From: Truepera radiovictrix DSM 17093
GTDB lineage: Bacteria; Deinococcota; Deinococci; Deinococcales; Trueperaceae
Direction of reading: 5' to 3'
Assembly: GCF_000092425.1 (NCBI RefSeq)
Contig: NC_014221.1
Span: 2,299,001-2,363,000, forward strand
Length of the DNA: 64,000 bases
Below the pieces are notes generated by a model. That model was given only the letters and a program-made list of their open reading frames with translations. It was not told where the DNA came from and searched no databases. Below, in pieces: positions 8,345-16,012 of the stretch. A program made the position numbers and the translations under genes. How positions within the stretch are numbered: position 1 is the stretch's first letter; every line of letters starts with the position of its first letter.

Positions 8345-9499
8345 TCAGCCGCCGAAAGGACCCCTCAGCGGTTGCAACGGCGTCGTCTCGTCCGTTTGGC
8401 CGTAGGGGTAGCGGTCGTAGTTGGTCAGCTCGACGTAGCCGACGCCCGCCTTGGAGCCCGTCACCGCCACCGCCCCCTCCCAGTAGACGACGCCGGTCGA
8501 AGCGCGCGTATTCATCTCCTGCTCGGGGAAAACGGGCGTCACCGTCAGCTCTAGGCCGTGCGCGGGAACCGCGACGCGCCACCCCATCGGGTAGACCGCG
8601 CCCGTCTCCGGGCTCGTCCAGGTCGCGCCCGTCGGCGTTACCGAAAAGTCCTCCGCGCCGAGGCCCAGGGTCTCGCTGGAAGCCGTGACAAAGCTCCCCG
8701 CTCGAGCCGTGTACGCCCCGCTCGGTTCGCGGATGAGGTAGAGCATCAGCTCGGTGTCATCCGTAAACTGCACGCTAAACCAGTCCCACCCCGCGTAGCT
8801 CGACAGGTCGAAGTCGCCCCACTGGTGGTCGTGCCACGCCTCGCCGGTGACGCGAAGCGTCTCGCACCCTAGCCCCAAGGGGCCACAACCGCGCCCCAAG
8901 GTCCCCGTCGCCGCCATGCGCGTGTACGACACGTAGTAGCTCGTACCGCCGGGGCCCATGCTCTGGATGCCGGGCGGGTCGCCGTGCAGCGCAGCCGGTT
9001 TGGTGGGGGTGAGCGTGAGGTCGAGCGCAAACCCCCCCTCGGCGGCCCGGATGCGGTGGCTCACCCCGTCCGGGGCGCGCTCCGCACGCCAGTTGGCGAC
9101 GAAGACCTCGAGCTCGTCGCGAGAGGCGCCCGCACCGTAGCCCCAAAAGTCGGCCCGCTCGCCCATAACGAAGCGGCGGCCGGTCTTGTCGGTCACCGCG
9201 AAGTGCGCCACGTGGCCGCGCTCGAGCGTGTGGTAGAGCGGGTAGACGCCGAAGAGTTTGATCTCGGGAGGGACGAACGCCTTGAAAAAGGTGAGCTCGA
9301 AGCCGTACGGCTCCCCCGTTTCGGTCTCCAGGTGCCCCGTGTAGTACCACCACTCGATGGGGGCGTCGTGGGCCGCGTCGTCGCGGGGCAGCTCGACGGG
9401 GCGGACCGGATATGGCGCGTCGTAAACGCTCGGCGCACAGGCGCTTAGGGCGAACACCGCCAGCAGGGCGGGCAGCGAGGGGGCTGCGAGGGGGCGCAT
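8345..9499 (-). CDS. lipoprotein with CrtC/AttH (COG5621, lipocalin-like) domain
   Basis: 384 residues. A signal peptide with the lipobox LSAC (cleavage before Cys21) predicts a membrane-anchored lipoprotein facing outward. The mature part opens with IEWWYYTGHLETETGEPYGFELTFFK, the hallmark of the CrtC-like hydrolase/AttH family of two lipocalin-like barrels. DHQWGDFDLSSYAGWDWFSVQF further on is the second family signature. Carotenoid 1,2-hydratase belongs to this superfamily, but most secreted members (COG5621, predicted hydrolases) have no proven activity. It lies alone, followed by a terminator. The role is unknown beyond likely binding or hydration of a hydrophobic ligand. Confidence 0.82.
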   Translation of the reverse strand: MRPLAAPSLPALLAVFALSACAPSVYDAPYPVRPVELPRDDAAHDAPIEWWYYTGHLETETGEPYGFELTFFKAFVPPEIKLFGVYPLYHTLERGHVAHFAVTDKTGRRFVMGERADFWGYGAGASRDELEVFVANWRAERAPDGVSHRIRAAEGGFALDLTLTPTKPAALHGDPPGIQSMGPGGTSYYVSYTRMAATGTLGRGCGPLGLGCETLRVTGEAWHDHQWGDFDLSSYAGWDWFSVQFTDDTELMLYLIREPSGAYTARAGSFVTASSETLGLGAEDFSVTPTGATWTSPETGAVYPMGWRVAVPAHGLELTVTPVFPEQEMNTRASTGVVYWEGAVAVTGSKAGVGYVELTNYDRYPYGQTDETTPLQPLRGPFGG

Positions 9500-9593
9500 G
9501 CTTCAGCTTAGAGCTTCGCGCGCTAGGGGGTCGGGGCGTTAGCTCTCAGTTGTGGCGCCACGACCCGGGAGCGACCGCTGCGGTTCCCGTACG

Positions 9594-9626
9594 GGTTCGT
9601 GGCCCGTAGTGCGTGGCTCGTGGTCA
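9594..9626. repeat. intergenic repeat copy with GTGGCTCGTGGTC unit
   Basis: A short stretch of imperfect repeats (GGTTCGTGGCCCG, GTGCGTGGCTCGTGGTC). It shares the 13-mer GTGGCTCGTGGTC exactly with the intergenic palindrome near 56790. Confidence 0.5.
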
Positions 9627-9748
9627 AACCCCCCCCACGCGCGCTGCGCTAGACCCCCCCAGGCTCCCTCGAGCGGTCGCGGGCGCGCGTGCCCGCAGCG
9701 CCGACCCCTTCGCCAGGTTCGCTCTCATGGAGCGCGGTAAGATGACCT

Positions 9749-10585
9749 ATGGCAAGACCGTTTCGTCTTCTTATCCTCTCGCTCGCCGCTTGGCCCGCCG
9801 CCCTCGCCGCTGCGCCCGAGGTCAATCTCCCCGAGGGCTACACCCCGACCCCGCTGCTCTCCGAAGAGCCCGTGCGCGAATTTAGCGGCGCCGACGAGGT
9901 GCTAGCCCCCAACACCGACTACGGCGCGGTGATGGTCACCAGCCAAGGCACCCTGATCCTCGACCTCTACGAAGACCTCGCCCCGCGCACGGTCAACAAC
10001 TTCGTCTTTTTGGCGCGGCACCGCTTCTACGACGGGGTGGTCTTTCACCGCGTGCTGGAGGACTTTATGGCCCAGACGGGCGACCCCACCGGGACGGGGA
10101 CCGGTGGCCCCGGGTACACCTTTGACGACGAGTTCGCCGAAGGGTTGCAGCACGACCGCCCCGGCCTGTTGTCGATGGCCAACGCCGGGCCCGACACCAA
10201 CGGGTCGCAGTTTTTTATCACCTTTACCGAGACCCCCTGGCTCGACGGGGCGCACGCGATCTTCGGCGAGGTGACCGAAGGCTTCGAGGTTCTCGACGCG
10301 CTGCAGCGCATCGACCCGAGCCAACCGAGCGCCATCGTGGCGCCCGCGGCTTCGCTCGCTGAGCTCTCGCAGCAGGGCGTGACGCTCGCCGGCGACGCTG
10401 ACACGACCGTCGAAGCGTACCTCGCGGGGCAGCTAGGGGGCCTGCCGGCGCGCGGCGAGCGCTTCGAGGTCGACGGCTTTAGCGGCGTCGTCGGCCAGGG
10501 CGGCGGCGGCGAGACGCTCGTCGGCTTTTTCCCCGAACCCGACGTGATCGAGTCGCTTATCATCATCGAGCGTCCGCGGGAGTAG
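9749..10585 (+). CDS. secreted peptidyl-prolyl cis-trans isomerase (cyclophilin type)
   Basis: 278 residues. A cleavable signal peptide (about 21 residues, ending AALAA) sends it across the membrane, where it would catalyse proline isomerisation in exported proteins. The cyclophilin domain covers about residues 55-190, with [34 protein letters not shown] and NGSQFFITF, carrying the catalytic Arg in FHRV and the QFFITF substrate groove. About 90 further residues follow, rich in Gly and acidic residues and not part of the family. A -10-like TAAGAT lies five bases upstream of the ATG (possible leaderless start). The next gene is a paralogue without a signal peptide and shares 118 of 120 bases with it over 9980-10099. 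Confidence 0.92.
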   Translation: MARPFRLLILSLAAWPAALAAAPEVNLPEGYTPTPLLSEEPVREFSGADEVLAPNTDYGAVMVTSQGTLILDLYEDLAPRTVNNFVFLARHRFYDGVVFHRVLEDFMAQTGDPTGTGTGGPGYTFDDEFAEGLQHDRPGLLSMANAGPDTNGSQFFITFTETPWLDGAHAIFGEVTEGFEVLDALQRIDPSQPSAIVAPAASLAELSQQGVTLAGDADTTVEAYLAGQLGGLPARGERFEVDGFSGVVGQGGGGETLVGFFPEPDVIESLIIIERPRE

Positions 10586-10680
10586 CCCCGCGAGACCGCT
10601 GCGCGACGCGTTCGTGCAGCCCGCAGCGAGACAGGCTTTGCAAGGGCGTTGTAGCTCCGCCCAAGCCGACTGGAGGCACC

Positions 10681-11247
10681 ATGGAACAGTACACCGCGGA
10701 CGGTTACCGCGTCGCCGAACCCTTAAGTGAAGCGCGCACGACCTCGTTTCGGCGCGCCGACGAGGTGCTGGCGCCCGGCAAAGACTACCGCGCCGTCCTC
10801 GAGACCAGCAAAGGCCGCATCGTCGTCGACCTTTTCCAGGACGACGCCCCGCGCACGGTCAACAACTTCGTCTTTTTGGCGCGGCACCGCTTCTACGACG
10901 GGGTGGTCTTTCACCGCGTCTTGGAGGACTTTATGGCCCAGACGGGCGACCCCACCGGGACGGGGCGCGGCGGCCCCGGGTACACCTTCGGCGACGAAAC
11001 CGACAACGGCCGCCGCCACGACGGCAAGGGGGTGCTGTCGATGGCCAACGCTGGCCCCGACACCAACGGGTCGCAGTTTTTCATCACCTTTACCGCCACC
11101 CCTTGGCTCGACGGCAAACACACCGTTTTCGGCCGCGTCCTAGAGGGCGAGGCGGTGCTCGACGCGCTGCAGCGCGTCGACCCGAGCCGCGGCGCGCGCG
11201 TCCAGCCGGACACCCTCGAGCGCGTCTACATTTTAGAGAGCCTCTAA
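10681..11247 (+). CDS. cytoplasmic peptidyl-prolyl cis-trans isomerase (cyclophilin type)
   Basis: 188 residues, no signal peptide, so probably cytoplasmic. Carries the same cyclophilin core as the preceding gene: [32 protein letters not shown], then [31 protein letters not shown], and DALQRVDPS near the end. It ends soon after the domain and lacks the C-terminal extension of its neighbour. The start has GGAGG six bases upstream. The pair arose by tandem duplication. DNA identity in the core is far higher than in the flanks, which points to local gene conversion. Confidence 0.93.
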   Translation: MEQYTADGYRVAEPLSEARTTSFRRADEVLAPGKDYRAVLETSKGRIVVDLFQDDAPRTVNNFVFLARHRFYDGVVFHRVLEDFMAQTGDPTGTGRGGPGYTFGDETDNGRRHDGKGVLSMANAGPDTNGSQFFITFTATPWLDGKHTVFGRVLEGEAVLDALQRVDPSRGARVQPDTLERVYILESL

Positions 11248-11262
11248 ACCGGCGGTGGGGGG

Positions 11263-11766
11263 ATGAGGTCTCGCGTGACCTTTTATGACCCAGGGCCGCT
11301 CGAGGACGGCGACCTCGAGCTCGTTTTAGAGCGCACCTACCGCGGCTCCCGTTCGCTCGGGCTCGCCCCCGCCTACGCGTTTTCGATGCGTCAGCGCGAG
11401 ACCGGGGTGCGCATGGGTGACATCGACCTGCGCCTTTCGAACGATCCCTATATCGTCCTCTACGCCGGGCACATCGGTTACGGCGTCGAACGCGCCTACC
11501 GCGGCCACCGCTACGCGGCCCGCGCCTGCCGTCTGCTGCTGCCGCTCGCCAAAGCGCACGGGTTGGACCCCTTGTGGATCACCTGTAACCCCGACAACCT
11601 CGCCTCGAGGCGCACCTGCGAGCTCGCGGGGGCGACGTTGGTCGAGATCGTCGAGGTGCCCCCCGGGACCGACCTCTACCGGCGCGGCGAGCGGGAAAAG
11701 TGCCGTTACCGCATCGACCTCGCCACCGTGCAGCGCGCCCCCGCTGCGGTAAGGAGCGCCCGCTGA
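11263..11766 (+). CDS. GNAT family N-acetyltransferase
   Basis: 167 residues. The acetyl-CoA-binding region reads GHIGYGVERAYRGHRYAARACRLLLPLAKAHGLDPLWITCNPDNLASRRTCELAGATLVEI, a typical GNAT core including the C-terminal N-x-x-S-x-R and E-x-x-G-A motifs. It resembles COG3981-type predicted acetyltransferases; the substrate is unknown. It begins 15 bases after the cyclophilin gene, suggesting co-transcription. Its TGA overlaps the proposed CTG start of the next gene (CTGA). Confidence 0.82.
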   Translation: MRSRVTFYDPGPLEDGDLELVLERTYRGSRSLGLAPAYAFSMRQRETGVRMGDIDLRLSNDPYIVLYAGHIGYGVERAYRGHRYAARACRLLLPLAKAHGLDPLWITCNPDNLASRRTCELAGATLVEIVEVPPGTDLYRRGEREKCRYRIDLATVQRAPAAVRSAR

Positions 11767-12563
11767 GCCCCTTTGAATTCGCCGTTCTCATCGTTATCTT
11801 CTTCGTCACTAGCGTGATCGGCGTCATGACGGGGGCCAACTCGCTGATCACCATCCCCGTGATGCTGCAGTTTGGCATCCATCCGGGGGTCGCGGTCGCG
11901 ACGAACATGCTGGCGCTCACCTTTATGAGCGTCGGTGGGGCGTTGCCGTTTGTCGGCAAAGGGGTCTTCGACCGGCGGCGCCTCCCGCTGTTCGTTCTGC
12001 TGACCCTCCTTTCGTCGGCGATCGGCGCGTACCTCGTCACGCTCATCCCCGCCGAGGCGATGAGCTTCCTTATCGCCTTTTTCATGCTGGGCGTGGCGAC
12101 CTTTGTGGTCCTCAACCGCCGCGCTGGGGTGACGCCGCGCCAGAAGGTAGGATTCGGCGCCGCGTTCGCCGGCTACCTCCTGACCTTTTTGCTGGGCGTC
12201 TACGGCGGCTTCTTTAGCGGCGGTTACGTCACCATGCTGACCACGACGTTCGTGGCCCTTTTCGGGATGACCTTTTTACAGGCGATCGCCACGACCAAGA
12301 TCATCAACTTTTTCTCGTCGCTCGTGGCTACCGGCGTCTACGTGTGGGCCGAGCTGATCGATTGGCCCCTGGGAGTCGCGCTGAGCGTCACCATGTTCGT
12401 CGGCGCCGCCATAGGCGGCAAGCTCGCCCTCAAGTTCGACAACAACGTCGTGCGGCAGGTTTTTTTGGTCGTCGTGGTCGCCCTGGCCGTTAAGACGCTC
12501 GTCTTCGACCTCGACTGGGACATGCTCGCGCGCCTCGTGCAGACCGCTCTGGGGACCGCTTAA
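11763..12563 (+). CDS. TSUP/TauE-SafE family membrane transporter, probably starting at CTG
   Basis: 266 residues with about eight membrane segments. The family (COG0730) exports or imports small sulfur-containing or organic anions. The first segment FAVLIVIFFVTSVIGVMTGANSLITIPVMLQFGIHPGVAVATNM matches the conserved N-terminal repeat; the second repeat starts at FLLGVYGGFFSGGYVTML. The frame has no ATG, GTG or TTG start that keeps the first helix intact: the next ATG lies inside that helix. AAGGAG at 11751-11756 sits six bases before CTG 11763, whose last two bases overlap the stop of the GNAT gene. I therefore annotate a CTG start; a frame beginning at ATG 11700 inside the previous gene is unlikely. 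Confidence 0.8.
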   Translation: MSPFEFAVLIVIFFVTSVIGVMTGANSLITIPVMLQFGIHPGVAVATNMLALTFMSVGGALPFVGKGVFDRRRLPLFVLLTLLSSAIGAYLVTLIPAEAMSFLIAFFMLGVATFVVLNRRAGVTPRQKVGFGAAFAGYLLTFLLGVYGGFFSGGYVTMLTTTFVALFGMTFLQAIATTKIINFFSSLVATGVYVWAELIDWPLGVALSVTMFVGAAIGGKLALKFDNNVVRQVFLVVVVALAVKTLVFDLDWDMLARLVQTALGTA

Positions 12564-12609
12564 GGGGCGCTCGGTGACGGCAGGGGCAGCGCACCTCTTG
12601 GACCTTCGG

Positions 12610-12630
12610 ATACCTTAATATTTAAGGTAT
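12610..12630. promoter_or_regulatory. palindromic operator upstream of the brnTA-like genes
   Basis: ATACCTTAA and TTAAGGTAT form a perfect 9-base inverted repeat with a TAT centre, 30 bases before the brnT start. The sequence is strikingly AT-rich for this genome. A further half-site-like TTAAGG lies at about 12640. BrnA antitoxins are known to repress their own promoter, so this is the likely binding site. Confidence 0.65.
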
Positions 12631-12659
12631 AGACGTTTATTAAGGCATTTGTCTACACT

Positions 12660-12941
12660 ATGACTTGGGCGCACGCGACCTTCGAGTGGGACGAGCACAA
12701 CCTCGAGCACATCGCTCGGCACGGGGTCTCAGACGACGAGGTCGAGGCGGCCAGCACCGACCCCTGCCGCGTCCCCTTCTCCGCGCATAGCGGTCACCTC
12801 GGACTCATCGGCAAGACGACGAGCGGTCGCGTGCTGGTGGTTATCCTCGCGCGGCGCGGCGGGGGCCGCTGGCGTCCGGTGACGGCCCGCGACGCGAGCC
12901 CGCGCGAAAAGCGCTCCTACCGGCGGCGGACGAAGCGGTAA
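12660..12941 (+). CDS. brnT: BrnT-like ribonuclease toxin
   Basis: 93 residues, the usual size of BrnT toxins, which fold like RelE and cut RNA. The N-terminus FEWDEHNLEHIARHGVSDDEVEAA matches the conserved FEWDExKxxxNxxKHGVxFxEA pattern of DUF497/BrnT. GLIGKTTSGRVLVVILARR and the C-terminal RPVTARDASPREKRSYR (R-x-I-S-A-R-x-A-x-x-x-E-x-x-x-Y in the family) are also in place, including the catalytic-type Arg and Glu residues. A CopG/BrnA-type antitoxin follows and an operator palindrome precedes it, as expected for a self-regulated type II module. Confidence 0.85.
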   Translation: MTWAHATFEWDEHNLEHIARHGVSDDEVEAASTDPCRVPFSAHSGHLGLIGKTTSGRVLVVILARRGGGRWRPVTARDASPREKRSYRRRTKR

Positions 12942-12974
12942 CCGATCAAAGCGGTAGCCGATCAAGCGGTAGCG
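12935..12974 (+). repeat. tandem 15-16 bp repeat spanning the brnT stop
   Basis: GCGGTAACCGATCAAA is followed directly by GCGGTAGCCGATCAA and a third partial copy, GCGGTAGCG. The first copy includes the brnT stop codon. The pattern looks like replication slippage and lengthens the gap between toxin and antitoxin. Confidence 0.7.
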
Positions 12975-13032
12975 AGCGCCCCTAGAAGGTTGCTGAGCGA
13001 GGCGCCCACGGTAGCGCCAGCAGGAGAGGACG

Positions 13033-13353
13033 ATGAGCCGCAAACGTAGCAAGATCCCCCTAACCGACCCCAAACAGGTCCCAGAGGTCATGACCGAGGA
13101 GGAGGCGCGCGCCTTTTGGGACAGCCACGAGGTCACGGAAGCCTACCTTGCAAAAGCCGCGGTGCGTGAACCGGAAGGGCCGCCCAAACGCACCCCGACA
13201 GCGAGCCAGAGCATCAACTTGAGGCTCGAGGTGAACACCTTAAAACGCCTCAAGGCGCTGGCCGCGCGCAAACAGATGGGCTACCAGACGCTCCTCAAGA
13301 CGTTTTTAACTGAGCGGCTCTACGAGGAGGAGAAGCGCGAGGGCGTGCTCTAG
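13033..13353 (+). CDS. brnA: BrnA/CopG-like antitoxin
   Basis: 106 residues. The N-terminal half is polar (TEEEARAFWDSHEVTEAYL, a common BrnA segment). The C-terminal half is a ribbon-helix-helix DNA-binding domain: SINLRLEVNTLKRLKALAARKQMGYQTLLKTFLTERLYEEE. It should neutralise the upstream toxin and bind the palindrome at 12610. It starts 91 bases after brnT, unusually far for this module, where genes normally overlap or nearly touch; AGGAG lies a few bases upstream of the ATG. The order toxin-then-antitoxin is normal for brnTA. Confidence 0.82.
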   Translation: MSRKRSKIPLTDPKQVPEVMTEEEARAFWDSHEVTEAYLAKAAVREPEGPPKRTPTASQSINLRLEVNTLKRLKALAARKQMGYQTLLKTFLTERLYEEEKREGVL

Positions 13354-13591
13354 CAGCCGGTTTCCACTGGCCGTCCTGGATGTACAAGTGGCCTCTGGTT
13401 TGGTCCGCAACCGCCACCCTGGACGGGTTGCGCGCACGCCTTCCGGAGATGCAAAGCGCCGTGGGCGCCCCCACGCCCTCACACGAGCCGTTGTGCAAAC
13501 CCCTTTTGAGTGTCGCTGCCAGCAACGCGTGCAGCGTCCTTGTAAACCACGTCAACCACACCCCGCGCCGACGGGGCCTCCAAGCGCGCCG

Positions 13592-13623
13592 TTACAGCGG
13601 GATGTTGTTACAGCGGGATGTTG
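13592..13623 (-). repeat. exact 16 bp tandem duplication at the end of the carboxylase gene
   Basis: The unit TTACAGCGGGATGTTG (plus strand) occurs twice back to back. One copy encodes the last codons and stop of the carboxyltransferase gene; the other lies just beyond the stop. The duplication leaves the protein unchanged. Confidence 0.9.
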
Positions 13624-15182
13624 CCGTGCTTTTTAAAGGGCCGCTTCTCCTCCTTGTGGGCGAGCATCCGCAGGTGCCGGATGAGGTGGCGGCGCGTGTC
13701 TTTGGGGTCGATCACGTCGTCGATGTAGCCGCGCCCAGCTGCCCAGTAGGGGTTGTCGAAGCGGGCCTTGTACTCGGCGATCTTGGCCGCGCGCGTCGCC
13801 TCCGGGTGCGGCGAACTCTGGATCTCACGGCGGTAGATGATGTTCGCCGCCCCCTCCGCCCCCATCACCGCGACCGCCGCCGTCGGCCACGCGAGCACGA
13901 TGTCAGCGCCCATGTCGCGCGAATTCATAGCCAAGTAGGCGCCGCCGTAGCTTTTGCGGACGATTAAAGTGATTTTGGGGACCGTCGCCTCGGCGTAGGC
14001 GTAGAGCATCTTCGCGCCGTGGCGGATGATACCCGCGTGCTCCTGGGCGACGCCGGGCAAAAACCCCGTGACGTCGACAAAGGTCACGACCGGCAGGTTG
14101 TAGCAGTCGCAGGTGCGGATAAAGCGGGCGGCCTTGTCCGAAGCGTCGATGTTGAGGGTACCGGCCATGTGGCGGGGGTTGTTCGCGACAATGCCGACCG
14201 CCTGACCGCCGAGGCGGGCGAAGCCGCAGAGGATGTTTTTGGCGAAGTCGGGTTGCACCTCCAAAAACTTGCGGTCGTCGACCACCGCGCGGATCACCTC
14301 GAGCATCGGGTAGGGGCGCCGCTGGTCGGGGTGCACGATCGACAAGAGCTCCGGCGTCTCGCGCGTCTCGGGGTCGTCGGTCCCCTTAAAGGGCGGTTTC
14401 TCCTTCGCCGACTGCGGTAAGTAGGAGAGCAGCTCGCGGATGGTAGCGATCACGCCCATGTCGTCGTCGGCCTCGAAGTGCGCCACCCCCGACTTGCGGC
14501 TGTGCACGTCGGCCCCGCCGAGCTCCTCGAAGCTCACGCTCTCTTTGGTGACCGAGCGGATCACCTCCGGCCCGGTGATAAACATGTAGGAGGTGCCCCG
14601 GCTCATCAGCACGAAGTCCGTCAGGGCGGGGCTGTAGACCGCGCCGCCGGCGCACGGCCCCAAGATGGCGCTGATCTGCGGCACCACCCCCGAGTAGACC
14701 GCGTTGCGGTAGAAGACCTCGCCGTAGCCGGACAGGGCGTCGACCCCCTCCTGGATGCGCGCCCCCGCCGAGTCGTTGAGGCCGACGATCGGCGCCCCCG
14801 TCTTTACCGCGAGGTCCATCACCTGAGCGATTTTTTGCGCGTGCATCTTGCCCAGCGAACCGCCCAAAACGGTAAAGTCCTGGCTAAAGACGAACACCGT
14901 GCGCCCCGACACCGTACCGTAGCCCGTCACCACCCCTTCGCCGGGGGCGGCGACGCCGGCCATCAGCTGCGCCCCCAAGTGTTCGGCGAAGACGCTGAGC
15001 TCGACGAAAGAGCCCGCGTCCAAAAGGGCGTGGATGCGCTCTCTGGCGGTCATCTTGCCCGCTTCGCGCTGCTTGTGCTGCCGCGCCTCACCGCCCCCCT
15101 TGTGGACCGCCTTGCGGCGCTCCTCCATCTCGGCGGTCAACTCGTTCATCCAGGCGAGCGTGTCGTCGACCCCTCTAGCCAT
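13608..15182 (-). CDS. acyl-CoA carboxylase, carboxyltransferase (beta) subunit, propionyl/methylmalonyl-CoA type
   Basis: 524 residues, the typical length of PccB/MmdA proteins, which transfer carboxyl from biotin to propionyl-CoA or related acyl-CoAs (or act in the reverse decarboxylase). The two crotonase-like halves are clear: GKMTARERIHALLDAGSF at the start, the acyl-CoA site GARIQEGVDALSGYGEVFYRN and GPCAGGAVYSPALTDFVLM, then the second half with GFARLGGQAVGIVANNP, FVDVTGFLPGVAQEHAGIIRHGAK and RKSYGGAYLAMNSRDMGAD. The end KKHGNIPL is the usual C-terminus. GAGGA precedes the ATG. No biotin carboxylase or mutase gene is beside it, so the partner must be encoded elsewhere. Confidence 0.93.
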   Translation of the reverse strand: MARGVDDTLAWMNELTAEMEERRKAVHKGGGEARQHKQREAGKMTARERIHALLDAGSFVELSVFAEHLGAQLMAGVAAPGEGVVTGYGTVSGRTVFVFSQDFTVLGGSLGKMHAQKIAQVMDLAVKTGAPIVGLNDSAGARIQEGVDALSGYGEVFYRNAVYSGVVPQISAILGPCAGGAVYSPALTDFVLMSRGTSYMFITGPEVIRSVTKESVSFEELGGADVHSRKSGVAHFEADDDMGVIATIRELLSYLPQSAKEKPPFKGTDDPETRETPELLSIVHPDQRRPYPMLEVIRAVVDDRKFLEVQPDFAKNILCGFARLGGQAVGIVANNPRHMAGTLNIDASDKAARFIRTCDCYNLPVVTFVDVTGFLPGVAQEHAGIIRHGAKMLYAYAEATVPKITLIVRKSYGGAYLAMNSRDMGADIVLAWPTAAVAVMGAEGAANIIYRREIQSSPHPEATRAAKIAEYKARFDNPYWAAGRGYIDDVIDPKDTRRHLIRHLRMLAHKEEKRPFKKHGNIPL

Positions 15183-15353
15183 GTCGTGTCCTCATGAGCC
15201 CAAGCATACCCAGAAAGGGTGGGGACTTTGACAGTGTTCTCAGCGTCAAGAGCACGCACACGTCGTCACGCAGCCCACCGCGTCATCAGCGCACCGGCGT
15301 GGCTGCCCGTCGCCCCCCACCGGACGTCTACCATCTGCGGCGGTCAGGGGGCG

Positions 15354-15830
15354 TTAGCGCGCCTCGTCGGCGCTGGGTAGGGGGTCCGGCGTCGCAGCGC
15401 TTTCGGCCCCCCCTCGAGCCCCGTCACCCTGGCCACCGTCACTCTGGGCGCGCGGCTGCGGGCGCGTGACCACGCGCAGCTCGTCGGGGTAGACAAACCC
15501 CTGCTGCCGAGCGAGCTGTTCGCGAAAGGTGGCGTCGTGGCGGTGCCTCAACACGGCCCGCAGCTCCTCGGCTTCTTGACGCAGCGCGCTGAGCTCCCCC
15601 TGCAGCCGACGGATTTCGCTCTCGGTGTAGAGGAAGCGGTTGACCTCGAGCCCCAGCATCAAAAGGGCGTGAAGGCCGCCGACAAGCGCGATCAGCGCGA
15701 AAAGCCGCGCGCCGAGCCCCGTCCCGAAAAGCCGCCCGAACGCGGAAGAGGTCTCGGAGGACACCGCTGGCACCTCCTCGGGTGCGCTCGCACGGCGGAC
15801 GCGCACTTCAGACTTCAAAGGGCGCTCCAA
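15354..15830 (-). CDS. FtsB/DivIC-like septum formation initiator
   Basis: 158 residues. A cytoplasmic N-terminus of about 40 residues, one membrane helix (RLFALIALVGGLHALLMLGLEV), then a coiled coil (TESEIRRLQGELSALRQEAEELRAVL) and the short motif FREQLARQQGFVYPDELRVV, close to the conserved tail of DivIC/FtsB. Such proteins bridge FtsL and FtsQ in the divisome. The last 45 residues are a disordered Gly/Pro/Glu tail. The gene is alone, 171 bases downstream of the carboxylase start. FtsB-like assignment rests on topology and the conserved motif; a general coiled-coil membrane protein is the alternative. Confidence 0.7.
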   Translation of the reverse strand: MERPLKSEVRVRRASAPEEVPAVSSETSSAFGRLFGTGLGARLFALIALVGGLHALLMLGLEVNRFLYTESEIRRLQGELSALRQEAEELRAVLRHRHDATFREQLARQQGFVYPDELRVVTRPQPRAQSDGGQGDGARGGAESAATPDPLPSADEAR

Positions 15831-15983
15831 AGGGTGGGGTCGGGACTCGGTCGAAGGTCGTCATGGTTGCTGTCGCCGCGTTCTTGAAGCCGAGTCTACC
15901 AGGTCGCGCGCGACCTGGTTCAAGGGCGAGGCGCCCCCGCCCCCCGCGCCACAAGCCGGCTGCAACGCCACTTTTATGATACA

Positions 15984-15996
15984 TTATGACTCATAA
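15984..15996. promoter_or_regulatory. palindrome TTATGA-C-TCATAA in the P450 promoter region
   Basis: Perfect six-base arms around a central C. A -10-like TATGAT lies at 15975-15980, so a bound protein would block transcription. No dedicated regulator gene is adjacent. AT-rich composition stands out from the surroundings. Confidence 0.45.
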
Positions 15997-16012
15997 ACCT
16001 GAGGAGGCCTCG

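Noticed and set aside
12598-12633. TTGGAC and TATAGA as brnT promoter
   Set aside because: The 24-base spacing is too long; the palindrome is kept but no promoter is called.
13380-13967. 195-codon plus-strand frame overlapping the carboxylase 3' end
   Set aside because: Mostly antisense to the carboxyltransferase; no Shine-Dalgarno and no recognisable domain.
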